Below are positions 1 through 5,669 of a stretch of 6,282 bases of DNA, in pieces; position 1 is the first letter of the stretch, and each line of letters opens with the position of its first letter. Under the pieces are notes generated by a model that did not search any database, was not told the origin of the DNA, and worked only from the letters and a program-made list of their open reading frames with translations. A program made the translations under genes and the position numbers. The DNA is from an uncultured Pseudomonadota bacterium (GTDB lineage Bacteria > Pseudomonadota > Gammaproteobacteria > Burkholderiales > Rhodocyclaceae), in NCBI GenBank assembly GCA_946479855.1, contig CAMLHL010000106.1, forward strand, positions 1 through 6,282. The letters run 5' to 3'.

Positions 1-153
1 GCCGGCACCGGCATCATGGTGCACCTGCACCGGGTGGCCAACGAATGGCTGCCGCTGGCGCTGTCGCTGCTGATCAGCACGACGGCAACGCTGATCGTCA
101 CGGCGCTGGTCATGAAGCTCTGCCAGCGTTCCCCGGCCGGAGAAGCATCATGA
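1..153 (+). CDS. LrgA/CidA family membrane protein, 3' end only
   Basis: This is the last 50 codons of a gene that begins before the window, read in frame 1 and ending at TGA 151-153. The visible protein starts with a GTGIMVHLHRVANEWLPL stretch, continues into a hydrophobic segment (about residues 17-41 of the visible part) and ends in a short polar tail. A VHLHRV...EWLPL segment followed by one last transmembrane helix is typical of the C-terminus of LrgA/CidA proteins, which are small inner-membrane proteins of about 110-140 residues. Family knowledge: LrgA works with LrgB as a holin/antiholin-like modulator of murein hydrolase activity in Staphylococcus, and LrgAB-type pairs move pyruvate in Bacillus and Streptococcus. 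The stop overlaps the start of the next gene (ATGA at 150-153), so the two are probably translationally coupled. The family call rests on the tail and on the LrgB partner; the function here is inferred. Confidence 0.85.
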   Translation, partial: AGTGIMVHLHRVANEWLPLALSLLISTTATLIVTALVMKLCQRSPAGEAS

Positions 154-869
154 CTCAGGATATCGGCCAGATCTGGGTCTACCTGTCCGCCTCGCCGCTG
201 CTCGGGCTGACCATCACGCTGCTCGCCTATCAGGGCGCCTTCTGGGTGTATCAACGCTCGGGCAACAACCCGCTGGCCAACCCGGTGCTGATCGCAGTTG
301 CCGCGCTGGTGCTCTTCCTGACCCTGACCGGTACCTCCTACGAAACCTATTTCGCCGGCGCCCAGTTCGTCCATTTCCTGCTCGGTCCGGCCACCGTGGC
401 GCTCGCCATCCCGCTCTACACGCAGTTCCGGCGCGTCCGCTCGATGCTGCTGCCGGTGCTCGCCGGACTGCTGGCCGGCAGCCTGACCGCCATCGTCTCG
501 GCGGTGCTGGTCGGCCGCCTGTTCGGCGCCAGCACCTCGACGCAACTGTCGCTCGCCCCCAAGTCGGTCACGACGCCGATCGCCATGGGCATTGCCGAGC
601 GCATCGGCGGCATCCCGTCGCTGACCGCCGTGCTGGTCATCGTCACCGGCATCCTCGGCGCCGTTGGCGCGCGCTTCGTGTTCGACGCCATCCAGGTGCG
701 CGACCCGGCCATTCGCGGCTTTGCCATCGGCATCGCCTCGCACGGCATCGGTACCGCCCGGGCCTTCCAGGTCAACGAGCAGAGCGGCGCCTTCGCGGCC
801 CTGGCCATGGGCATGAACGGCGCCCTGACCGCCCTGCTCGTCCCCGCCATCGTCGGCTGGCTGCTCTAA
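150..869 (+). CDS. lrgB: LrgB/CidB family integral membrane protein
   Basis: A complete 239-residue protein, close to the usual family length of about 230. The start at 150 was chosen because the ATG overlaps the upstream stop (ATGA), has a GGAGA Shine-Dalgarno at 139-143, and begins exactly where LrgB homology begins; a longer in-frame ATG at 45 would lie inside the lrgA reading frame. The protein is almost entirely hydrophobic with several membrane helices. Family signatures are visible: FLLGPATVALAIPLY (residues 76-90), SLAPKSVTTPIA (134-145), and SHGIGTARAF (197-206) followed by NEQSGAFAALAMGMNG (209-224). Family knowledge: LrgB/CidB pairs with LrgA/CidA. Staphylococcal members affect autolysis, Bacillus PftAB imports pyruvate, and the plant plastid fusion PLGG1 carries glycolate and glycerate. 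The gene sits in an operon-like row with a sensor kinase and response regulator, which fits regulated organic-acid transport but does not exclude an autolysis role. Confidence 0.93.
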   Translation: MTQDIGQIWVYLSASPLLGLTITLLAYQGAFWVYQRSGNNPLANPVLIAVAALVLFLTLTGTSYETYFAGAQFVHFLLGPATVALAIPLYTQFRRVRSMLLPVLAGLLAGSLTAIVSAVLVGRLFGASTSTQLSLAPKSVTTPIAMGIAERIGGIPSLTAVLVIVTGILGAVGARFVFDAIQVRDPAIRGFAIGIASHGIGTARAFQVNEQSGAFAALAMGMNGALTALLVPAIVGWLL

Positions 870-872
870 CCT

Positions 873-876
873 AGGG
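873..876 (+). promoter_or_regulatory. Ribosome binding site for the sensor kinase
   Basis: AGGG lies 9 nt before the ATG at 886, within the 16-bp gap after the lrgB stop. It supports the start at 886 over later in-frame ATGs (for example at residues 13 and 15). No separate promoter is recognisable in the gap, so the kinase is probably read from the lrgAB transcript. Confidence 0.7.
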
Positions 877-885
877 TAAGCACCA

Positions 886-3285
886 ATGGCCGAACGAGCG
901 CCGACAGCGAAAAATTTGTCCATGCTCATGCGCTCCCTTTCCGCCCAGCCCCGGCAGACCTGGCTGTGGCTCGCCCCTTACGTCGCGATCGGCGTTTTCG
1001 CAGTGGCCATGCTGATCATGACCGGCTTGCTGCAGTGGCGCGAACTGGACACCGCCCGCTCGGCGCTGGAGGGCGACATGCACTGGGCGGAGCGGACCAT
1101 CGAGAACCGCCTGCAGGCGCATCAGGACTTTCTTGGCGAACTCGGCCGGGCCCAGGAATTCAAGCAGCTGGACTACGAGGCCTTTCAGGTCCGCGCCGGC
1201 CGCTACGTTGGCGAAGCACCGGAAATCATGGCCATCGTCTGGGTCGATACCGACGGCAAGGTCGAATGGGTGGCGCCCAACGAATCGACAGCCACCTTCG
1301 TCGGCGAGCAGATCAGCGGCACGCGCCTGGCCGCCCTGCAGGAGGCCCTGCGCATCCGCCGCACCGTGGTTTCGCCGGACTACAGCGACGCGACGCTGGG
1401 CCCGATGCACGACATCATCTTTCCGGTCCAGCGCGGCCGGGCCGACATCGGCGCCTTTATCGCCATCCAGTCGCTGGAAACCATGCTGCGCGCCACTTTG
1501 CCGGCCGCCTTCACTGCCCGCTACAGCCTCACCGTGGTCGATGCCGAGAACCGGGAGGTGTACACCAACTCGTCGGTCAAGCCGACCGACCGCCGCATCT
1601 CCGGAACCATCAGCCTCGACCTGCCCAACAACCGCCTCGGGCTGAACATCATCGCCTACCGCGGCGGCGGCGTCTGGCTGACCTTCCTGCCGGCCACGCT
1701 GATCATCATCCTGACCCTGATCGCCACCATCACCCTGATCCAGTTGCGACGACATGCCCGGCATCGCGCCGAGACCGAGGAAAAGCTGCGCGCCGCCTAT
1801 GCCTTCCGCCAGGCCATGTCGCAATCGCTGATCACCGGCCTGCGCGCCATCGATCTCGATGGACGGATCACCTTCGTCAATGCCGCCTTCTGCCGGATGA
1901 CCGGCTTCGACGAAAGCGAACTGGTCGGCATCAAGCCGCCCTATCCCTACTGGCCGCCGGAGGAATTCGACCGCCTGCAGGACAACATCGACACCGCGCT
2001 GGCCGGCCAGGCGCCGGCCAGCGGCTTCGAGATGCGCATCATGCGCAAGAACGGCGAACGCTTCTATGCCCGCCTCTACTTCTCGCCGCTGATCGACACC
2101 AGCGGCCAGCAGATCGGCTGGATGGCCTCGATGAACGACATCACGGAGCCGAAGCGGGTACGCATCGAACTCGAACGTTCGCATGAGCGTTTCGAGACGG
2201 TCATCGACGGCCTCGACTCGGCGGTGCATGTGGCCGACGCCCAGACCGGCGAAATCCTTTTTGCCAACCGCGCCTTCCAGAACATTTTCGGCTTCGACAG
2301 CGTCGGTCGCAACTCGGCGCTGGTCACTGCCGCCTGCCGGCCGACCAACGGCTGGCTGCATCTCGACCCGGCCTCCCTGAGCGCCGACGAACTGCCCTGC
2401 GAACTGTTCGACGGCGAACTCCAGCACACCCTCTCCGGCCACTGGTATCACCTGCACGAACGGGCCATCCGCTGGGTCGACGGCCGCACCGTACGCGTCC
2501 AGATTGCGGCCGACATCACCGACCGCAAGCATATCGACGAGGTCAACCTGCAGCAGCAAAAGCGCCTCGAACAGACATCGCGCCTGATCACCATGGGCGA
2601 AATGGCCTCCTCGCTGGCCCACGAACTGAACCAGCCGCTGTCGGCCATCGCCAACTACTGCGCCGGCTGCGTCAAGCGCATGCAGGCCGGCAACTACCGG
2701 ATCGACGACCTGCTCGCCGCCATGCAAAAAGCCTCCGATCAGGCCGAGCGGGCCGGCAAGATCATTCGCCGCATGCGCGACATGGTCAAGAAGGGCGACC
2801 CCAACCGGCAACCCATCGCCCTCGAGGAACTGGTCGACGAAGCACGGGCCTTTGCCGATATCGAAGCGCAGCGGACCGGCACCCAGATCATCGTCAACCT
2901 GCCCGAAAATTTGCCGAAAATCGTCGTCGACCGCATCATGATCGAACAAGTGCTGCTCAACCTGGTCAAGAACGGCATCGAAGCGATGAGCGACGTTCCC
3001 TTCGAGCGCCGCCAGTTGACCCTGCAGGCAGGCGTGGTCGACGAACGGATGCTGGAAGTCACCGTTACCGACCAGGGGCACGGCCTGGCCGAAGACGACG
3101 TGGAAAAGATTTTTGCACCTTTCTACACTACCAAGGCCGAAGGCATGGGCATCGGGCTGGCCATCTGCCGCTCGATCATCGAGTTCCACCAGGGGCGCCT
3201 GTGGGCCTCGCCACGCCGCGAGGGCGGCACCGTCTTCCATTTCACCGTACCGATCGAGGACACTACCGGGGAAAGTAATGAGTGA
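886..3285 (+). CDS. Membrane-bound two-PAS sensor histidine kinase (FixL/DctS-like)
   Basis: A 799-residue hybrid-free sensor kinase. Order of parts: short cytoplasmic N-terminus; membrane helix at about 26-50; an extracytoplasmic domain at about 51-262; second helix at about 263-286; short linker; PAS 1 at about 303-424, ending in a PAC-like MASMNDIT; PAS 2 at about 434-548, ending in QIAADITDRK; then the kinase core. The core shows the H-box SLAHELNQPL with the phospho-acceptor His579, N-box LLNLVKNGIEAM (Asn692, Asn696), G1 DQGHGL (729-734), F-box FAPFYTTK (743-750) and G2 GMGIGLAI (753-760), so it should be active. The HELNQPL core and the FixJ-type partner place it in the FixL/DctS/TtrS-like kinase group. 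It should autophosphorylate and pass phosphate to the regulator encoded next, whose start overlaps this gene's end by 8 bp. The ligand is unknown. A dicarboxylate or other organic acid is an inference from DctS-like architecture and the lrgAB neighbours. I see no obvious FixL haem-ligand motif in either PAS. Confidence 0.93.
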   Translation: MAERAPTAKNLSMLMRSLSAQPRQTWLWLAPYVAIGVFAVAMLIMTGLLQWRELDTARSALEGDMHWAERTIENRLQAHQDFLGELGRAQEFKQLDYEAFQVRAGRYVGEAPEIMAIVWVDTDGKVEWVAPNESTATFVGEQISGTRLAALQEALRIRRTVVSPDYSDATLGPMHDIIFPVQRGRADIGAFIAIQSLETMLRATLPAAFTARYSLTVVDAENREVYTNSSVKPTDRRISGTISLDLPNNRLGLNIIAYRGGGVWLTFLPATLIIILTLIATITLIQLRRHARHRAETEEKLRAAYAFRQAMSQSLITGLRAIDLDGRITFVNAAFCRMTGFDESELVGIKPPYPYWPPEEFDRLQDNIDTALAGQAPASGFEMRIMRKNGERFYARLYFSPLIDTSGQQIGWMASMNDITEPKRVRIELERSHERFETVIDGLDSAVHVADAQTGEILFANRAFQNIFGFDSVGRNSALVTAACRPTNGWLHLDPASLSADELPCELFDGELQHTLSGHWYHLHERAIRWVDGRTVRVQIAADITDRKHIDEVNLQQQKRLEQTSRLITMGEMASSLAHELNQPLSAIANYCAGCVKRMQAGNYRIDDLLAAMQKASDQAERAGKIIRRMRDMVKKGDPNRQPIALEELVDEARAFADIEAQRTGTQIIVNLPENLPKIVVDRIMIEQVLLNLVKNGIEAMSDVPFERRQLTLQAGVVDERMLEVTVTDQGHGLAEDDVEKIFAPFYTTKAEGMGIGLAICRSIIEFHQGRLWASPRREGGTVFHFTVPIEDTTGESNE
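3268..3275 (+). promoter_or_regulatory. Ribosome binding site for the response regulator
   Basis: GGGGAAAG ends 2 nt before the ATG at 3278, with its GGGGA part about 5 nt away. It lies inside the last codons of the kinase gene. With the 8-bp overlap of the two genes it argues for translational coupling and fixes the regulator start at 3278 rather than at the earlier in-frame ATG at 3113, which lies deep in the kinase gene. Confidence 0.65.
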
Positions 3286-3886
3286 ATTGAGCCCAACCAT
3301 ATTCGTCGTCGACGACGACGAAGCCATGCGCGATTCGATGACCTGGCTCCTGGAAGGCGAAGGTTACCAGGTCGCCTGCTTCGATTCCGCCGAAAGCTTC
3401 CTGACGGCTCGCCACGACGAGATGCGCGGCTGCCTGGTCCTCGATGTCCGGATGCCGGAAATGAGCGGCCTGGAATTGCACGAAAAACTGGAAACCCTCG
3501 GCTCCCAGTTGCCGATCATTTTCGTCACCGGCCACGGCGACGTGCCGATGGCCGTCTCGGCACTGCAGCGCGGTGCCTGCGACTTCATCGAAAAACCGTT
3601 CAACGATGAAGACCTGCTCTCACGCATCCGCCGCGCCCTTGAACTGGATGCCGAGCTATCGGCCCGCCGCCAGCGCAACGGCGCCATCGCCCACCGTCTC
3701 GATCAACTGACCCAGCGCGAGCGCGAAGTCATGCAGCTGGTCGTCGCCGGCAAGCTCAACAAGCAGATCGCCGACGAACTCGTGATCAGCATGAAGACCG
3801 TGGAAGCCCACCGGGCGCGGGTCATGGAAAAGATGGGGGTACGCACCCTGGCCGAACTGGTCAAGGCGGTGATGAGCCTGCATTGA
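3278..3886 (+). CDS. FixJ-family response regulator (receiver plus LuxR-type HTH)
   Basis: A 202-residue regulator, the normal FixJ-family length. The receiver domain (about 7-121) has the acidic pocket Asp12-Asp13-Asp14, phospho-acceptor Asp56 in LVLDVRMPEMSG, switch Thr84 in FVTGHGD, and Lys106 in IEKPF, the full set needed for phosphorylation. A linker at about 122-143 leads to a GerE/LuxR HTH (about 144-201) with LTQREREV, then GKLNKQIADEL and the recognition helix region SMKTVEAHRARVMEKMGV. The protein is expected to dimerise on phosphorylation by the kinase encoded just before it and to activate transcription. Gene order suggests the lrgAB promoter, upstream of the window, as a candidate target, but no target site is visible here. 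The receiver-HTH layout also matches DctR and TtrR, so the exact subfamily is open. Confidence 0.94.
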   Translation: MSELSPTIFVVDDDEAMRDSMTWLLEGEGYQVACFDSAESFLTARHDEMRGCLVLDVRMPEMSGLELHEKLETLGSQLPIIFVTGHGDVPMAVSALQRGACDFIEKPFNDEDLLSRIRRALELDAELSARRQRNGAIAHRLDQLTQREREVMQLVVAGKLNKQIADELVISMKTVEAHRARVMEKMGVRTLAELVKAVMSLH

Positions 3887-3888
3887 AA

Positions 3889-3904
3889 CCTGCCCGCCGG
3901 CAGG
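3889..3904 (+). terminator. Hairpin just after the response regulator stop
   Basis: CCTGCC (3889-3894) pairs perfectly with GGCAGG (3899-3904) across a 4-nt CGCC loop, 2 nt after the TGA at 3884-3886. A second possible stem follows (GGCGCC 3906-3911 with GGCGCC 3923-3928, 11-nt loop containing TTTT). There is no U-tract directly after the first stem, so it is not a textbook intrinsic terminator. It may stabilise the 3' end or support rho-dependent termination. Confidence 0.35.
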
Positions 3905-3990
3905 CGGCGCCACATTTTCCCCGGCGCCCGGCGGCCAGCCGAATCCGCCGGTCGGCTGCCGGCTACTCGCCGGCCTTCCCGAGCCTGAAG

Positions 3991-4014
3991 AAAAATCACG
4001 CGCAGACCGGCGCG
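3991..4014 (-). terminator. Weak rho-independent terminator candidate for the ankyrin gene
   Basis: Read leftward, CGCGC (4014-4010), a 6-nt CGGTCT loop and GCGCG (4003-3999) form an all-GC 5-bp stem, followed by TGA and then five T (3995-3991). It lies about 46 nt after the ankyrin stop codon. The stem is short and competes with the overlapping 6-bp stem at 4007-4022, so the call is tentative. Confidence 0.4.
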
Positions 4015-4060
4015 GTCGCCGGCTGCCGGGCAGCAAGCGCCGGGCCGCCCCCGCCATGCC

Positions 4061-5095
4061 CTAGTAGTTTTTCACCTTGGCCTTGGGCGGCATCTTCGGC
4101 GTACCGAAATGGGTCGCCGGCGGCACCTTGTAGCCAGCCGGCTTGCCGGCATCGTCATAGACGATATTGGCCGATTGTTCCTGCGGCTTGTTGCGGGTGG
4201 CAGTGATTTCCATCGTCGCGGCACGGGCCGGTGCCTGACGGTCGAGTTCGGCACGGACGATGCGCACGCGCTCGGCGGCGATGCGCTTGTCGATGCTTTC
4301 GGTCGACATGCTGCGCTCGACCAGTTTTTCGCGCATGGTCAGCAGCGCTTCCAGTTCCTTCGAGGTGCGCAGCGAACGTATCGGCTCGCCCCATTTTTCC
4401 TTGGGCTGGCTGACCGCCACATTGAATTCCTCGGGGTTGCTGACCAGCTTGGCGATCTCCAGGCGGTTCTGGCGCATCGCCCACTCCAGCGCGCCATCGC
4501 CCCAGTCGTTCTTCGGCGTGCGGTCGGCCCCCTTCTCGATCAGCTTGCGGGCCAGCCCTTGATGCCCTTCATAGACCGCCATCATCAGCACGCTGGAACC
4601 GTTGGTGCTCCGGGCATTGATATCCGCTCCCTGCTCGATCAGGTAATCCGCCACCGCGGTGTGCCCGGCGAACACCGCGTAGTGCAGGGCCGACCACTGG
4701 CGGGGTGCGGCATTGATCATGGCCCCCTGTTCGAGCAGCCATTTGACGGCATCGAGATTGCCGCGCCAGGCGGCGAGAGCAATCGCCGACTCGCCGTTGG
4801 CGTTGAGCTTGTTGAGGTCGGCACCGCGCGCAAGGAACAGGCGCATCAGCTCGATCTTGCCTTCCCAGGCGCCGATCATCAGCCCGCTGCCGGTACGGCT
4901 GCCCAGGTAATCGGGCGGCATGCCGGCATCGAGCCAGGCCTCCGCCTGGCGCAGGTCGCCGAGTTCCATGCTGTTGGTGAAAAGCACCGGATCGGGCGCC
5001 GCCGGGTTGCCGGCCGAAAAAACCGGCGCCGTTGCCGACAGCAACAGCCCCATCCCGATTATCATGGCGACCAGTCGTTTTGCAGTTCGTCTCAT
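4061..5095 (-). CDS. Secreted ankyrin-repeat protein
   Basis: A 344-residue protein starting at ATG 5095-5093. The N-terminus has basic residues (MRRTAKR), a hydrophobic core (about 8-24) and a probable signal peptidase I site near residues 27-28, so the mature protein is likely periplasmic. Residues 36-219 form about six ankyrin repeats of about 33 residues. The clearest begin near 68, 100, 133 and 166 and share the G.SAL..A...G....V..L...GAD.N pattern (for example LIEQGADINARS and FLARGADLNKLN). After the repeats, a charged, helical, possibly coiled-coil segment (about 245-288, TSKELEALLTMREKLVE and on) leads to a low-complexity basic tail ending in PPKAKVKNY. Ankyrin repeats bind other proteins; no catalytic domain is visible and the partner is unknown. 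The gene is divergent from the tonB-like gene, with starts 37 bp apart, which may hint at shared regulation. The family call is firm, the role is not. Confidence 0.9.
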   Translation of the reverse strand: MRRTAKRLVAMIIGMGLLLSATAPVFSAGNPAAPDPVLFTNSMELGDLRQAEAWLDAGMPPDYLGSRTGSGLMIGAWEGKIELMRLFLARGADLNKLNANGESAIALAAWRGNLDAVKWLLEQGAMINAAPRQWSALHYAVFAGHTAVADYLIEQGADINARSTNGSSVLMMAVYEGHQGLARKLIEKGADRTPKNDWGDGALEWAMRQNRLEIAKLVSNPEEFNVAVSQPKEKWGEPIRSLRTSKELEALLTMREKLVERSMSTESIDKRIAAERVRIVRAELDRQAPARAATMEITATRNKPQEQSANIVYDDAGKPAGYKVPPATHFGTPKMPPKAKVKNY

Positions 5096-5132
5096 TGCAT
5101 TCTCATTGCCTCAGGCCAGCCCTCATTTTCTC
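5096..5132. promoter_or_regulatory. Short divergent control region with CTCAT repeats
   Basis: Only 37 bp separate the divergent starts of the ankyrin gene and the tonB-like gene. On the + strand CTCAT occurs at 5091, 5102, 5122 and 5130; TCTCATTGC is repeated exactly at 5090-5098 and 5101-5109, an 11-bp period. A small interrupted palindrome, GCCTCAGGC, lies at 5108-5116. I could not identify convincing -35/-10 pairs, and promoters for both genes must extend into the opposite coding region. Part of the repetition comes from the start regions themselves. Confidence 0.35.
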
Positions 5133-5669
5133 ATGACCCGGACCGATTACCGGCTTTTCGCGGCGCTGGCGCTCTCGCTTTTCCTGCACCTGCTGCCCTT
5201 CCTGCCCAGGGTGGATTTTCGGCAAAAACCGCCGTCGACCGTAGCGCCCATGCTTGCCGAACTGCGCCCGCCACCGGCCGCCAGCGCCACACCGCCGTTG
5301 ACCCTGCCCGAGCCGGCCAAACCCGCTGCCGCCGTGCAGCCGGCCAAAGCCCGACCGGCGCCAAAAACTGGGGCAACTGGGGCAAAAGGCCCGAAAACCT
5401 GGACACAGGTCGTGCGCGAACACCTGAAGAAGCTCGATAGCGCGGGCCTCTACTACCCCGCCGAGGCCATTGCCCAGGGTCTGCAGGGGGACGTCGAAAT
5501 CCTGCTGATCATCGATGAAAACGGCAGGGTCAGCGCCGCCCGGGTCGAACTGGGCAGCGGCCACGCCATCCTCGACGCGGCGGCGCTGCGTGCCGTCCGT
5601 TCGCTGCAATCGCTGCCCGCCGATGCGCCGCGGCAAGTTGTCCTGCCGGTTCGCTTCCGCTTGCGCTAA
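5133..5669 (+). CDS. TonB-family energy transducer, short form
   Basis: A 178-residue protein, shorter than the roughly 240 residues of E. coli TonB. The ATG at 5133 was chosen because it gives a typical N-terminal anchor: a short polar start, then a hydrophobic helix (about 8-25) carrying the Ser15-x3-His19 pair (SLFLH) that matches the SxxxH motif TonB uses to couple to ExbB/ExbD. Earlier in-frame starts lie in the antisense of the ankyrin gene. Residues 33-90 are a Pro/Ala/Lys-rich periplasmic linker. Residues 93-178 are a TonB C-terminal domain with YYPAEAIAQGLQGDVEI (107-123), ENGRV, GSGHAILDAAALRAV (141-155) and a final LPVRFRLR. TonB passes proton-motive-force energy to outer-membrane receptors. 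No exbB, exbD or receptor gene is in the window. No good Shine-Dalgarno precedes the start; the nearest AGG (5113-5115) is 17 nt away. It could instead be a TonB-like protein with another role. Confidence 0.88.
   Translation: MTRTDYRLFAALALSLFLHLLPFLPRVDFRQKPPSTVAPMLAELRPPPAASATPPLTLPEPAKPAAAVQPAKARPAPKTGATGAKGPKTWTQVVREHLKKLDSAGLYYPAEAIAQGLQGDVEILLIIDENGRVSAARVELGSGHAILDAAALRAVRSLQSLPADAPRQVVLPVRFRLR
5366..5383 (+). repeat. 9-bp tandem duplication in the tonB-like linker
   Basis: AACTGGGGC occurs twice back to back (5366-5374, 5375-5383). It is in frame and gives Thr-Gly-Ala twice (residues 79-84) in the flexible linker, so it changes linker length without breaking the protein. Such short duplications are common slippage products in linker regions. 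Confidence 0.85.

Larger units (their letters stand above)
3887..4060. other. Hairpin-rich gap between convergent genes
   Basis: 174 bp without a credible gene. It is very GC-rich and dominated by GCCGG-type motifs. Besides the two terminator candidates, there is a perfect stem GCCGGC (3958-3963) / GCCGGC (3969-3974) with loop TACTC, a stem CCGGCG (4007-4012) / CGCCGG (4017-4022), and a stem GCTGC (4022-4026) / GCAGC (4030-4034). The 10-mer CGGCTGCCGG occurs twice, at 3953-3962 and 4020-4029. The most likely role is transcription end processing for both convergent transcripts. Reading frames crossing it look like composition artefacts. Confidence 0.5.

Noticed and set aside
871..3327. An 818-codon open frame on the minus strand opposite the sensor kinase, longer than the kinase gene itself
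   Set aside because: Its translation has no recognisable domain and is rich in Gly/Asp/Gln/Val in a way expected from the antisense of GC-biased codons. The plus strand has complete kinase motifs, ribosome sites and operon junctions.
3883..4206. A possible 107-codon plus-strand gene starting just at the regulator stop and covering the intergenic gap
   Set aside because: Pro/Ala/Arg-rich low-complexity translation, no Shine-Dalgarno beyond the regulator's own codons, and it runs into the antisense of the ankyrin gene.
5060..5065. TATCAT as a -10 box for the tonB-like gene
   Set aside because: The only TTG-type -35 candidate (5032-5037) is 22 bp away, too far for a normal sigma-70 promoter, and the match could be chance within the ankyrin coding sequence.
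4109..5440. A 443-codon plus-strand open frame opposite the ankyrin gene, running into the tonB-like gene in another frame
   Set aside because: The minus strand encodes clear ankyrin repeats with a signal peptide, and the tonB-like protein is clear in a different plus frame. This frame has no domain and is a GC-bias shadow.
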